Of a stretch of 64,000 bases of DNA, positions 31,073-40,588 are shown one piece after another. Source of the DNA: Bradyrhizobium erythrophlei (GTDB taxonomy: Bacteria > Pseudomonadota > Alphaproteobacteria > Rhizobiales > Xanthobacteraceae); the NCBI RefSeq assembly GCF_900142985.1, contig NZ_LT670849.1, positions 1,674,001 to 1,738,000 of the forward strand, written 5' to 3'. The position numbers were made by a program, and so were the translations under genes. The notes under the pieces were generated by a model, which made no database searches, was not told the origin of the DNA, and was given only the letters and a program-made list of their open reading frames with translations. Each line of letters opens with the position of its first letter. Within the stretch, counting starts at the first letter, position 1.

Positions 31073-32119
31073 CTAGCACTTCGAGCGTTTCTGCTCGCGA
31101 TCGACGGCCTGCTTGATGGTGCCCGCGGCGCGCGGATACTTCCGCGCCACCTCACCGAAGGCGGCACAGGCGGCTTCCTTTTCCTTCAACGCGGCCAGCG
31201 ACTGGCCGAGCCGCAGCAACGCATCAGGGGCTTTCGCCGAGCGGTCGAACTTGGTCGTCACGCCGAGAAAGGCTTCGGCCGCCTCGCGGTATTGCTGGCG
31301 CTGGAAGAAGCTCTCGCCGAGCCAGAACTGGGCTTCCGCCATCATCGGATCGCTCGGATATTTGCGCTGGAAGTTGCGCATGGTTTCTTCGGCCAGCGCA
31401 TAGTCCTTGCGCTGGATATAGCCGACGCCGAGATCGAACTCGTCGCGCGGCGTTGCCGAGGGCGGCAGGGTGGTGAGCGCGCCGGTGCCGTTGGTGTTAC
31501 GCGGCGGCGGAGGCGGCAATGCGCCGGCGGGCGCCCCGCCCGTGTTGGCGAGGTCGAGTGGGTCACCGGCCCCTCGCCCGCCCGGTGCGCCGATTGGCGC
31601 CTCTGCGGGCATGGGCAACTGGCCACCGCCAAGCGCGCGCGGCGCGCCGGGCGCGTTGGGATTTTGCGTGGGGTCGAAGGCGTCGCCGCGGCGACCACTG
31701 CGCGGCCCTGCGGGCTCCTGAGCGATCGGCGCGGGGGCTGCGACCTGCGACTGATAACCTCCGGGCGGCGTCTGATAGGCCGGGGGCTGCTGCGGATAGG
31801 ACGGCGCCTGTTGCACCGGAGGCATCGCGGCCGTGTTCGTCATCGGAGCGCCCGGCTGGCCGGGCGTCCCACCTTGCGGCGATCCCGGCGCACCGCTTTG
31901 GAGCGCCCTCAACCGCTCTTCGAGCTGCCGGTTGCGATATTGCAGTTCCTCGTTTTGCCCGGTGAGCTGCCGCAGCTGATTTTCGAGCTGCTGGATCCGG
32001 ACTTCCGGATCGACGTCGTCGGATTGAGCGAGCGCCGGGGCTTGCCCTGCGAAAGCGCACAGCACAAGCGCCGCTGCCAACGCGGCAGCGCAGGTGGTTT
32101 TATGAATCCTGAATGACAT
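31073..32119 (-). CDS. ybgF: Tol-Pal system protein YbgF/CpoB
   Basis: 348 residues with a signal peptide (to about 32, QAPALAQ). A coiled coil follows (DPEVRIQQLENQLRQL through ERLRALQ, about 37-75), then a Pro/Gly/Gln-rich linker, and a C-terminal TPR domain from about residue 225 (FDLGVGYIQRKDYALAEETM). In E. coli CpoB couples Tol-Pal to peptidoglycan synthesis at division. It is downstream of pal in the conserved order. Confidence 0.93.
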   Translation of the reverse strand: MSFRIHKTTCAAALAAALVLCAFAGQAPALAQSDDVDPEVRIQQLENQLRQLTGQNEELQYRNRQLEERLRALQSGAPGSPQGGTPGQPGAPMTNTAAMPPVQQAPSYPQQPPAYQTPPGGYQSQVAAPAPIAQEPAGPRSGRRGDAFDPTQNPNAPGAPRALGGGQLPMPAEAPIGAPGGRGAGDPLDLANTGGAPAGALPPPPPRNTNGTGALTTLPPSATPRDEFDLGVGYIQRKDYALAEETMRNFQRKYPSDPMMAEAQFWLGESFFQRQQYREAAEAFLGVTTKFDRSAKAPDALLRLGQSLAALKEKEAACAAFGEVARKYPRAAGTIKQAVDREQKRSKC

Positions 32120-32221
32120 TTGGGCGTTACGGCCAGTGAGCGCGACGGTGGATCAGCTTGAGAGAGGGAGTACGCCAAAAATGTGACTGAGACAAATCAC
32201 GGCCATTGCCGGGCACTAGTC

Positions 32222-32261
32222 CAAAAGCACAACCGGCGCCGCTCGTTTCCGAGGGCGCCGG
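32222..32261 (-). terminator. rho-independent terminator after pal
   Basis: The hairpin arms lie at 32233-32245 and 32250-32261 (CCGGCGCC paired with GGCGCCGG plus an inner CTCG/CGAG) with a 4-base loop. On the minus strand it is followed by TTGTGCTTTT. It may end or attenuate the transcript between pal and ybgF. Confidence 0.65.
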
Positions 32262-32285
32262 CAAAACTTTTCCAGTCAAGCGCTT

Positions 32286-32774
32286 TTAAGAGTTCGCGTT
32301 CAGCACCGTGACGGCGCGGCGATTCTGCGACCAGCAGGAGATGTCGTTACAGACCGCGACCGGACGCTCCTTGCCGTAGGAGATGGTGCGCATCCGCGAT
32401 GCATCGATGCCGCGCGAGGCGAGGAACGAGCGCACCGACTGTGCACGCCGTGCGCCGAGCGCAATGTTGTACTCGCGGGTGCCGCGTTCGTCGGCATGGC
32501 CTTCAATCGTGAAGCTATAGCGCGGATAGCTCTGCAACCACTGTGCCTGCTTCTCCAGCGTCGCGATCGCCTGCGGCGACAGATCGGTCTGGTCGCTCTC
32601 AAAGAAGACGCGATCGCCGACATTGACAACGAAGTCCTGCTGACTGCCGGGCGTCGCCGCGCTCGCCATCGCACCATCGGTCAACGAATTCTTGGCGCAG
32701 GCACCCATCGACAGCGCAATTGCAAGCGCTGCAGCCAGCTTCAAACCCTGGAGGATACGCATAGGTTGTTTCAT
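32286..32774 (-). CDS. pal: peptidoglycan-associated lipoprotein Pal
   Basis: 162 residues. The lipobox is SMGAC (Cys near 26). The OmpA-like domain carries YSFTIEGHADERGTREYN (DAP binding) and LGARRAQSVRSFL. Pal anchors the outer membrane to peptidoglycan and partners TolB. The start is preceded by GGAGGCTCCCGA. It is separated from tolB by two inserted genes. Confidence 0.97.
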   Translation of the reverse strand: MKQPMRILQGLKLAAALAIALSMGACAKNSLTDGAMASAATPGSQQDFVVNVGDRVFFESDQTDLSPQAIATLEKQAQWLQSYPRYSFTIEGHADERGTREYNIALGARRAQSVRSFLASRGIDASRMRTISYGKERPVAVCNDISCWSQNRRAVTVLNANS

Positions 32775-33105
32775 TCGGGAGCCTCCACGCTCACGTTTTC
32801 GACTTCTATCCGGTCTACAGGGCGATGGTTAAGCGAACGTTCCGTCAACCTTGATGGGGTGTTGCCGAACCCGTTCAAATGCCCCCAAACGGCGAAAAGC
32901 GACCGAGATGGTTAATGGGTTGTAAATGTGGCACGAGGGTGAAGGCAAGGGCGTTCCCCCAAATATATCGTTTTTTCAAGGTGATCGGCGGGGTTTTGCC
33001 CGCAAAAACCCCGCTCCGGCATAGCAAGTCCGATCGGGAGGTCTCCCCCGCTTGCAGGAGCGGCGACCGATGCTGAATGAGGCTGTCTAGCGCTCCCTGG
33101 CCGGA
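32775..33105. other. pal upstream region
   Basis: 331 bases without a gene. It should carry the promoter for pal; TTGACG at about 32847 (minus strand) may be a -35 box. A 10-bp inverted repeat GCGGGGTTTT/AAAACCCCGC (32988-33014) lies downstream of the acyltransferase gene and could end its transcript, though no T-run follows. Confidence 0.45.
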
Positions 33106-33849
33106 CTAGCCGGTCGGTGAAATCGGGGCCTGCCCGAGCGGAAGTTCCGGCAGGTCGAGCACCGGGGATATCGGACTACGGCTTCGCCCGAACAGCATCT
33201 GCCGCTCCGCCTCGGTTGAACGGAACAGCGGATAACGCCGAAATACCTTGTCGCGCAGTTTCGGATAATCGACGGCCATCAGGCAGAGCGGCTTGGTGAG
33301 CGTCGGATAGGGACGCGGCAGGCACAGCGGCTGGTGCAGGAACACCCGGCGGTAGAACGCCTGATGCTCCTTGCGAACGGTCGCGGTGCCGATATCGGCA
33401 TTGAAATGCTCGCACGCGACGTAAGCGAGCCGCAGCGTCACGTAAGGCAGCTGCGGATATTTGGTCCGACGGACAGGATCGGCGACGAACCGGTTGGGGT
33501 CGACGATTACTTTTCCTCTGGCCAGTTCCGGCTCGAGTAGGTCGGGAAATGCGTCAACCGCCGGCGTGTCACTATGATGAGGTGCCGCGACGCTGATACG
33601 GACTGAGCTGGTCAGCTCGCCGCCGAGATAGATACCGAAAGTCCATGAATTCGGCAGCTCGTCGAAACGATCGGCAAGTCGTCGCTCGGCGCACGGCTCG
33701 ATTGCACCTTCGTTCAGATAGGCGCGGTATCTTAAGTTGTAGATTTCTTCCTTTTCAACTTCTGTTTCTGCCAGCCGGTACTCGACTTGGTCCAGAAGTT
33801 CGATTTGGCTCTGGAGGGGGCCGCTTCGCGTCTCTTGCACTAAACTCAA
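33106..33849 (-). CDS. FeeM/LuxI-like N-acyl synthase (GNAT fold)
   Basis: 247 residues that read as an autoinducer-synthase-like acyltransferase: EKEEIYNLRYRAYLNEGAI near residues 32-50, the substrate-side block GKVIVDPNRFVADP, and VRKEHQAFYRRVF near 160. This resembles the FeeM-type N-acyl amino acid synthase family, which uses acyl-ACP; LuxI is a more distant relative. The start is a TTG placed 4 bases after AGGAGGT; a GTG nine bases later is the alternative. No luxR-type gene is adjacent. The gene lies between a GGDEF-EAL gene and pal. Confidence 0.7.
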   Translation of the reverse strand: MSLVQETRSGPLQSQIELLDQVEYRLAETEVEKEEIYNLRYRAYLNEGAIEPCAERRLADRFDELPNSWTFGIYLGGELTSSVRISVAAPHHSDTPAVDAFPDLLEPELARGKVIVDPNRFVADPVRRTKYPQLPYVTLRLAYVACEHFNADIGTATVRKEHQAFYRRVFLHQPLCLPRPYPTLTKPLCLMAVDYPKLRDKVFRRYPLFRSTEAERQMLFGRSRSPISPVLDLPELPLGQAPISPTG

Positions 33850-34020
33850 TCAGACCTCCTGCAGCAGCCGCCTTGCCGCATACAACCGAAGGTTAATTCT
33901 TTCTTACCGCAAGTGCAAACAGATCGGCCGAACACGGTTAACCCGGCGGTCGCAAAAAACCTTTCGCGGACGGGAATAATAATCCCGCTCGACCGGTGCC
34001 CGGCGGCGCAAGAATATTTC

Positions 34021-36366
34021 TTAAGCGATTGATCGCGAGGGGATGATTTCGCCGTCCGCCCGGCGGCCGTGGGAGGCGTCCAGAAGCTGGCGGACCCGCA
34101 TCGCGGGCACCGGCCGGCTGAACAGATAGCCCTGGGCTTCGCTGACGGTGCCGTCAGCATTGACGAGCTCCAGCTGTTCGTTGGTCTCGATGCCCTCGAC
34201 CACGACCGACATGCCGAGGTCTGCGCTCAGACGCGCAACGCCGCGCAGCAGCCGCAGCGGCCGGTCGGTGTCGATGCCTTCCAGGAACGACCGGTCGATC
34301 TTGACCTTCTGCAATGGGAAACTGTGCAGATAGCTGAGGCTCGAATAGCCGGTGCCGAAATCGTCCAGCGAAATCCGCACGCCGAGTTCGCGCAACTGCG
34401 AGAGCAACTCGTGGGTGAGCTGGGTGTTGCGCAACAGCGAGGATTCGGTGATTTCGATTTCGAGCCGACGCGGCGGCAATCCCGAGACGTCGAGCGCGTA
34501 ACGGACTTCGCTCAAGAGATCGCGCTGGTGGAACTGCTGCGGCGAGAAGTTCACCGCAACGCTGACCGCCTCTGGCCACTGCATGCATTCCAGGCACGCC
34601 TTGCGCAGGATCCAGCGGCCGAGGTCGACGATCATGCCCATATCCTCGGCGACCGGAATGATATCGGCCGGCGACACGGTGCCGCGAAGCGGATGATTCC
34701 AGCGCAGCAACGCTTCGCAGGTCGAAATCTTGCCACTCTGGAGATTGACCAGCGGCTGATAGAACAGCTCGAACTCCTCGTTGGCCAGCGCCCGGCGCAG
34801 GTCGAGCTCGAGGATGCGGCGCGCCTCGACGGTCTGCGCCATTTCCTCGCGGAAGAAACAGAAGGTGCCGCGGCCGTCCGCCTTGGCGCGGTAGAGCGCC
34901 ATGTCCGCGTTCTTCAGAAGCGTATCGGCGCCGACGCCCGACGTCATCGCGATGCCGATGCTGGCGCCGATCTCGACCAGATGATTGTCGATCTTGTAGC
35001 GCTCGCTCAAATGATCGACGACCCGGCGGGCGAGTGCCGCGGCCTCATCGGGCGAGTGGATGTTTTGCTGGAAGACCACGAACTCGTCGCCGCCGAACCG
35101 CGCCACGAAATCCTCAGGCCGCAGCATCGCGCGCAAGCGGTCGGCAACCGCGCACAACAGCTGATCGCCACAGGGATGGCCGAGCGTGTCGTTGACCTGC
35201 TTGAACTGATCGAGATCGATGAACAGCAGCGCCGACATTTCATCGCTGCCGTGCGGATTTGCCAGCAGGTGGCCGATTTCGTCGCGGAAATTGACCCGGT
35301 TCGGCAGTCCCGTCAGTTCGTCGTAACGAGCCAGATGCGTGATCCTGGCTTCCGCGTTGCGCCGTTCGGTGACGTCTTCCAGGAGAACGACGGCGCCGCC
35401 GTCGGCCATCGGCTGGAACGCCCACGACAGCGAGCGGCCGCGCGCCACGTCCGGATCGGTCGTGATGATGCCCTTTGCCTGCGGGTTCTCGATTTCGGCG
35501 AGGATCATGTTGGCGTTCGCTTCCGAGATCGACCCGGCATCGACGCAGGCCGCAAGGATGCCGGATGCGCTGGGACGCAAATGCGCCAGATCAGCCGGCA
35601 GGTCCATCATCTCGCCGAAGCGATGGTTCATCACCGCCAGGTGCCCGTCGCTCGTGAACATGCACAGGCCGTGCGGCATGTTGTTCAGCGCGGTATCGAA
35701 ACGCGTGGCGAGCGCGGCCTCCCGCATGCTGGAGGTCAGCGCATCGACGAAGATCGCATTGAGGCTGAGGTTGATGTATTTCAGGCCGACGAAGAACAGC
35801 GCCAGCAGCAGCCCGAGCCCGGTGTAGTAGACGTCGCCGTGCAGGATCAGCGCCAGCGCCAGCGGCGCGCAGGAGAACACGATGTGGCGCTGGATGATCC
35901 AGGGGCGTGCGTAGTTGCGTCCGGCGCTGGCAGCCGTGTATCCGATGGTGACGGCGGTGCACAGCATGTGCGCGATCGCGTCGTCGCTGCCGAGCACCAC
36001 GACAAAGCACCACAGGCCGAGCGAACTCGCGTAGAGGTCGGCCAGATTCTTGTAATTGTTTTCCCACCAGGGCGCGCGCTCCGGCGTCAGCGGAGATACC
36101 CGCCGCTCCAGTTCGTATTCGCGCATCTGCATCGCACGCGCCACGCCGACGATCGAAATCCAGATCGCACACGGCCAGATCATGTGATTGCCGGTCTTCA
36201 GCGCCGTCATGACCGCGACAATGGTCGTGCAGAAGGTCCCGGCCAAAGTCGCCGTGAAATTCTGAAACAGCGAATCGACCAGCGCCGCATAGATGGAGGG
36301 CGGCAGCTCTTCTCGATTGCCTTGCTTTTTCTCGTCGACCAATTGCATGCGGACCGCAGACGTCAT
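34021..36366 (-). CDS. membrane-bound GGDEF-EAL cyclic-di-GMP enzyme
   Basis: About 781 residues. An N-terminal membrane region of 5-6 helices (about 30-215) is followed by a PAS-like segment (NNMPHGLCMFTSDGHLAVMN), a GGDEF domain with intact RFGGDEF, and an EAL domain with STCEALLRWNHP, DDFGTGYSSLSYL, KIDRSFLEG and VVEGIET. Both catalytic sets look intact, so it could make and degrade c-di-GMP. The start is uncertain: 36366 is used, with 36348 also possible. It lies on the tol strand between tolB and the acyltransferase gene. Confidence 0.9.
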   Translation of the reverse strand: MTSAVRMQLVDEKKQGNREELPPSIYAALVDSLFQNFTATLAGTFCTTIVAVMTALKTGNHMIWPCAIWISIVGVARAMQMREYELERRVSPLTPERAPWWENNYKNLADLYASSLGLWCFVVVLGSDDAIAHMLCTAVTIGYTAASAGRNYARPWIIQRHIVFSCAPLALALILHGDVYYTGLGLLLALFFVGLKYINLSLNAIFVDALTSSMREAALATRFDTALNNMPHGLCMFTSDGHLAVMNHRFGEMMDLPADLAHLRPSASGILAACVDAGSISEANANMILAEIENPQAKGIITTDPDVARGRSLSWAFQPMADGGAVVLLEDVTERRNAEARITHLARYDELTGLPNRVNFRDEIGHLLANPHGSDEMSALLFIDLDQFKQVNDTLGHPCGDQLLCAVADRLRAMLRPEDFVARFGGDEFVVFQQNIHSPDEAAALARRVVDHLSERYKIDNHLVEIGASIGIAMTSGVGADTLLKNADMALYRAKADGRGTFCFFREEMAQTVEARRILELDLRRALANEEFELFYQPLVNLQSGKISTCEALLRWNHPLRGTVSPADIIPVAEDMGMIVDLGRWILRKACLECMQWPEAVSVAVNFSPQQFHQRDLLSEVRYALDVSGLPPRRLEIEITESSLLRNTQLTHELLSQLRELGVRISLDDFGTGYSSLSYLHSFPLQKVKIDRSFLEGIDTDRPLRLLRGVARLSADLGMSVVVEGIETNEQLELVNADGTVSEAQGYLFSRPVPAMRVRQLLDASHGRRADGEIIPSRSIA

Positions 36367-36534
36367 TTGCCGGCGCAGTCTTACCTGCCGGGGGTGAAGT
36401 CTTTCTGAGGGAACATCGTTACCGGGACGTTGTTTTTTGCCCCAATATTCCAAATCTGCCCACGGAATCAGCAGGCTAAGCACGGTTTGCCGTCCATCGA
36501 ACCGATGGCTCCGGCAATTTCCGCATTAACCCTG

Positions 36535-37893
36535 TCAGGACAGCAGTGGCGACCAGGCCGGATCGGAGGCGAAGCCCGGCGTCGGGACGCGCTGTTCGAA
36601 GCGTCCGGAAATATCGACCGAAAACAGCGACGGCCCACCATTACCACCGGGATCACGGAAGAACATCAGCACCCGGCCGTTCGGCGCGAATGTCGGCCCT
36701 TCATTGTGGAAGCCCGACGTGAGAATCCGTTCCCCCGAACCATCGGGCTTGATGATACCGATGGAGAACTGACCGCCGCCCTGTTTGGTAAACGCAATGT
36801 AATCACCGCGAGGCGACCAAACCGGCGTCGAATAGTTGCCCTCGCCGAACGAAATGCGCTGCGCCTGGCCGCCGCTCGCGCCCATCACGTAGATCTGCGG
36901 CTTTCCGCCGCGGTCGGATTCGAAACAGATGCGGGAGCCGTCGGGCGAATAGGACGGAGACGTGTCGATCGCCGGCGTATCGGTGAGGCGCGTGGTCGAC
37001 TTCGACCGCAGGTCCATCGCGAACAGGTTCGAATTGCCGCCCTGTTGCAGGCTCATGATCACGCGCTGTCCATCCGGCGAAAAGCGCGGCGAGAAGGTCA
37101 TGCCTGGAAAGTTGCCGACGATTTCGCGCTGTCCGGTTTCGATATTGAGGAGATAGACGCGCGGGTCGCCCTGCCCGAATTCCATGTAGGTGATTTCCTG
37201 GGTCGAGGGCGAGAAGCGCGGCGTCAGCACCAGATCGCTGCCGCGGGTCAGGTAGCGAACGTTGGCGCCGTCCTGATCCATCAGCGCGAGCCGCTTGACG
37301 CGCCGCTCCTTGGAGCCCGTCTCGTCGACGAACACCACGCGGCTGTCGAAGTAACCCTTCTCGCCGGTCATTCGCTCGTAGATCTGGTCGGAGATGATGT
37401 GGGAAATCCGCCGCCAGTTTTCCGGCTGGGTGAAATATTGCTGACCGGCGAGCGGCTGACCGGTCGCGACGTCCCACAAACGGAACTCCGCCTTCAACCT
37501 TCCGTCCGGCTGGCGCGTCATGCGGCCGGTCACCAGCGCCTGCGCGTTGATGGTCTTCCAGTTGTTGAACTGCGGCACCGCGTCGAAGTTGACGGCCTTG
37601 TCGAGGTAGGCCGCCTGATCGATCGGCGCGAACAAGCCGCTGCGCCTGAGGTTGTTGGTAATGACCTGGGTGACACCGGCGCCGACATCGCCATCTGACG
37701 GTGTGCCGGCGGCGAAGTTCGGAATCGCGATCGGGACCGGCTGGAAATCGCCCTCCTGGACGGTGATGCGCTTTTGCGCGGCGGCCTGACGAGCGGGGAC
37801 GCTTGCGAGCAGGCCGATCGAGGCCATGCCGGAAACGAGCTGACGGCGGTTGAAGCGAAACGGCATCGGGCGCGATCGGTCTTTGTCAGTCAT
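36535..37893 (-). CDS. tolB: Tol-Pal system beta-propeller protein TolB
   Basis: 452 residues. A signal sequence with an Arg-rich start ([18 protein letters not shown]) ends near residue 38. An N-terminal alpha/beta domain follows, then a six-bladed propeller with repeated [23 protein letters not shown] blades. In the periplasm it binds Pal and TolA. It starts 63 bases after tolA. The Arg-Arg in the signal region is notable for possible Tat export. Confidence 0.97.
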   Translation of the reverse strand: MTDKDRSRPMPFRFNRRQLVSGMASIGLLASVPARQAAAQKRITVQEGDFQPVPIAIPNFAAGTPSDGDVGAGVTQVITNNLRRSGLFAPIDQAAYLDKAVNFDAVPQFNNWKTINAQALVTGRMTRQPDGRLKAEFRLWDVATGQPLAGQQYFTQPENWRRISHIISDQIYERMTGEKGYFDSRVVFVDETGSKERRVKRLALMDQDGANVRYLTRGSDLVLTPRFSPSTQEITYMEFGQGDPRVYLLNIETGQREIVGNFPGMTFSPRFSPDGQRVIMSLQQGGNSNLFAMDLRSKSTTRLTDTPAIDTSPSYSPDGSRICFESDRGGKPQIYVMGASGGQAQRISFGEGNYSTPVWSPRGDYIAFTKQGGGQFSIGIIKPDGSGERILTSGFHNEGPTFAPNGRVLMFFRDPGGNGGPSLFSVDISGRFEQRVPTPGFASDPAWSPLLS

Positions 37894-37956
37894 TGGCAGG
37901 GTTTCATTTCATATACGCGGAACGTAACGCCCACGTTTCAGCTTCTTCGTCACGTT

Positions 37957-38934
37957 TCAGCCTCTTCGTTCCGTGAACACCGGCGCGAAGAATTTCCATT
38001 CCTCGAAATAGGCCGCCGGAAGGTTATACGGCTGGCATTCGATGATCGCGCGCAGCGCGCTCTCCTGATAGACCTTGAGATAGGGGGTCGCGGGCGCGCC
38101 ATCAGGCACCGGCATCGCTTCCAGCGTACCGTCGCGCTTCAGCCGGATCGAGAAAGCGGCTTCCGGATTCTGGCTTTCGATTCCGCCATAAGGTTTTTTC
38201 CAGCAGCGTTCGACCTGTTGGCGGAACATCGCGCCCCAGGTGGCGGAATTGTCGGCGGCTGAGCCCTTCGCCGTGCCGAGCGCGGCGTTGGAATTGATCG
38301 TATCGCCGGTGACGGCCTGACGCGACGGTTCACGCTTGTCGAGAAGGGCCGCGATCTTGGTCTGATCGAAGGTGCGTTCCTTCGGCTTTGGCGGTTGCGG
38401 CGGCGGTGGCTTTGCCGCCTCGACCTGCGGCTTCGGCGGCTTCTTCTCTTCCTTCTTGATCGCGTCCGCGATCGGGTCGGGAGTTTCCGGCTTCTTCTCG
38501 ACCGGCTTCGGCTCTTCCTTCGGCTTGGCTTCGGCCACGGGCTTGGGCGGATCGGGCTTTTTCTCGACCGGCTTTTCGATCGGCTTCGGTTGCGGCGGCG
38601 GCGTGGTGTCGGTAACGACCGGCGGCTTCTCGGTGATCTTACCCACGGCGTCGTCGACCGGCGGCTTGGCCTCGGCGACCTTCTCCACCAGCGGCTTGGG
38701 ATTCTTCTTATCGCCTGTCTTCATGCCGGCCATGGCCTTCGAGAGCTGATCGGCGGAGACGACGTCGACGGCGACAGTGTCCTCTTCCGGCATGACGTAG
38801 GCCTTGGTCGAAAACGAAAACAGTCCCCACCCGAACACGAGGACGTGCAGGAGAATCGACGCAATAATTGTCTTGTCGACCTTGCCCTTCAAACCAGGCC
38901 TTCCGTTCGATCCAGGCGTCGCTTCGTCGGTCAC
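37957..38934 (-). CDS. tolA: TolA envelope-spanning protein
   Basis: 325 residues. One membrane helix near the N-terminus (about 22-40, TIIASILLHVLVFGWGLFSF) is followed by a long Lys/Pro/Glu-rich rod (about 75-195) and a C-terminal globular domain with QVERCWKKPYGG. It links the inner-membrane TolQR motor to TolB and Pal. It starts at GTG three bases after the tolR stop. Confidence 0.95.
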   Translation of the reverse strand: MTDEATPGSNGRPGLKGKVDKTIIASILLHVLVFGWGLFSFSTKAYVMPEEDTVAVDVVSADQLSKAMAGMKTGDKKNPKPLVEKVAEAKPPVDDAVGKITEKPPVVTDTTPPPQPKPIEKPVEKKPDPPKPVAEAKPKEEPKPVEKKPETPDPIADAIKKEEKKPPKPQVEAAKPPPPQPPKPKERTFDQTKIAALLDKREPSRQAVTGDTINSNAALGTAKGSAADNSATWGAMFRQQVERCWKKPYGGIESQNPEAAFSIRLKRDGTLEAMPVPDGAPATPYLKVYQESALRAIIECQPYNLPAAYFEEWKFFAPVFTERRG

Positions 38935-38937
38935 TCT

Positions 38938-39408
38938 CTACGAGCCCTGCTCCGGGATGATGACAATATTAGCCTTGAAGCCAGCGGTCCGGATCTGCCC
39001 GAGCAATTTCATCATATCCGTGTAGCAGACATCCTTGTCGCCGCGCAGATAAACCACGCTTTCGGCCTCCGACCGCGTCTCGCGGATCGCCTTGATTTTA
39101 GTCAACAAATCGGCCGCCGCAACCGGCGCATCCCCAAGATAAAGCTCGACACTGGAGTTGCAGCTGCCGTTGGTCCGCTTCACCGACAAGGTCAGCGGCG
39201 GGGTGTTGTTGGCGATCGATTTGCCGCCGGAGGCGACCGGCAGATCGATATCGATATTCGAGGTCATCAGCGGAGCCGCCACCATGAAGATGATGAGCAG
39301 CACCAGCATCACGTCGACCATCGGCGTGACGTTGATTTCCGCCATGACGGCGGCACGCCGGCCGCCGCGACGTCCGCTGCCGGACGAGCCTGCCATGTTC
39401 ATCGCCAT
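38938..39408 (-). CDS. tolR: TolR proton-channel protein
   Basis: 156 residues with one helix (MVDVMLVLLIIFMVAAPLM, about 30-48) whose leading Asp is the conserved proton-carrying residue. The periplasmic domain (FKANIVIIPEQGS end) matches ExbD/TolR. It contains a Cys-bearing insert (KRTNGSCNSSVEL) not in E. coli TolR. It lies between tolQ and tolA. Confidence 0.95.
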   Translation of the reverse strand: MAMNMAGSSGSGRRGGRRAAVMAEINVTPMVDVMLVLLIIFMVAAPLMTSNIDIDLPVASGGKSIANNTPPLTLSVKRTNGSCNSSVELYLGDAPVAAADLLTKIKAIRETRSEAESVVYLRGDKDVCYTDMMKLLGQIRTAGFKANIVIIPEQGS

Positions 39409-39462
39409 GTTTCGGTGCTCACGATGGACTCACGATCGGTTCACATGATTTGGGTTCGGGCG

Positions 39463-40176
39463 TCACCCGCGCTCGTCGATCTGACGCGACAGGATGGCCG
39501 AGAATTCGTCCGCAAACCCTTCCAGCCGTTGGGCTTGCCGGTTCACCTCGGAAGTGAACTTGTTATAGAAAATAGTCGCCGGGATGGCGGCGATAAGGCC
39601 GATCGCCGTGGCAAAAAGCGCTTCCGCGATACCGGGCGCCACCACCGCCAGCGAGGTGTTTTTCGAAGCCGCGATCGACTGGAAGCTCGACATGATGCCC
39701 CAGACGGTGCCGAACAGGCCGACAAACGGTCCCGCCGAACCGACGGTCGCAAGCACCAGAAGCCTTCGCTCCAGCCGCTCGATTTCGCGCGCGATCGAGA
39801 CGTTCATGACCTTTTCGATCCGCATCTGAAGACCGGCAAAGGACCGCGCCTGGCTCTCGAAGGAGCGCTTCCATTCGCGCATCGCCGCGACGAAACAAGC
39901 CGCCATCGACTGCGTCGGTTTGGCGGCGAGCGTGCGGTAAAGCTCCTCGATCGACTGGCCCGACCAGAACGCCTGCTCGAAGCGATCCATCGCACGACGG
40001 GTGCGCGAGTAGAGAATGAGCTTGTCGATCGCGATCGCCCACACCCAGACCGAGCAGGACAACAGTCCGAGCATCACGCATTTGACGATCCAGTGCGCCT
40101 GCCAGAACAGGGCAATCAGCGAGACGTCAGCGGATGGCAGCGGCAAGGCGGACTGTGCCACGTCAGCCGGATTCAT
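39463..40176 (-). CDS. tolQ: TolQ motor protein
   Basis: 237 residues with three membrane helices (about 20-40, 135-160 and 170-195), typical of the MotA/TolQ/ExbB family. The motif GSAGPFVGLFGTVWGIMSSF is complete. It works with TolR to energise TolA at the inner membrane. It is first in tolQRAB; its promoter must lie in the 412 bases upstream. Confidence 0.96.
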   Translation of the reverse strand: MNPADVAQSALPLPSADVSLIALFWQAHWIVKCVMLGLLSCSVWVWAIAIDKLILYSRTRRAMDRFEQAFWSGQSIEELYRTLAAKPTQSMAACFVAAMREWKRSFESQARSFAGLQMRIEKVMNVSIAREIERLERRLLVLATVGSAGPFVGLFGTVWGIMSSFQSIAASKNTSLAVVAPGIAEALFATAIGLIAAIPATIFYNKFTSEVNRQAQRLEGFADEFSAILSRQIDERG

Positions 40177-40588
40177 AAGCGATGTCCTCTCAAAGCGAGT
40201 TTCCCAATTCTTCGGCTGACAGAAATGCAGTGGCTTCCGATTCCTACGGCCGCGTGAAAAGCGCGGGCAATCTACGCCGGCGCGAAAAGCCGTGATGAGT
40301 CACATGGGAGGCCCGTCCAAAGCCGGGGCTGGCTTCCCCTGCCAACGTGTCAAAACAAGGGCTTTCCGCGCGTCCTTTCGTCTCCCACCAGACGACAATC
40401 GTGGTTAACGTCCGGTTACCAAAGGAGATTTCGGCCAGGGGAAATACCGGCCCGCCAAAGACTTAAAACCGCCTGCAAGCAGCCGTTTCGACGGCAAAAA
40501 GCAAGCCGCCCGTCTGCTTTCGCAGGCGGGCGGCTCGAGGGCCTCAAGGCGGTAAGGGGCGGTTACGCCTTAAGTCCTGGTTCCGGTC
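40177..40588. other. tolQ upstream region, no gene
   Basis: 412 bases between tolQ and the DUF2852 gene. It contains the terminator of DUF2852 at one end and presumably the tolQ promoter. A near-match to the CtrA consensus (TTAA-N7-TTAC, 40405-40419) is present. No open frame has a family signature. Confidence 0.5.
40492..40534 (-). terminator. rho-independent terminator after the DUF2852 gene
   Basis: A 13-bp hairpin: GCCGCCCGTCTGC (40505-40517) pairs with GCAGGCGGGCGGC (40522-40534) around TTTC with one G-T pair. On the minus strand TTGCTTTTTGCC follows. It sits 55 bases after the DUF2852 stop. Confidence 0.85.

Noticed and set aside
33106..33849. a true LuxI homoserine-lactone synthase
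   Set aside because: The motifs fit the FeeM-like branch better and no luxR gene is adjacent; only an enzyme test could tell.
34069..36408. 779-residue open frame on the plus strand
   Set aside because: It is opposite the GGDEF-EAL gene, which has intact motifs; the plus frame is Arg/Gln/Asp-rich and unlike a folded protein.
40405..40419. TTAA-N7-TTAC upstream of tolQ as a CtrA site
   Set aside because: One mismatch and 230 bases from the start. Similar near-matches at 33893-33907 and 58343-58357 show that such sites are easy to find.
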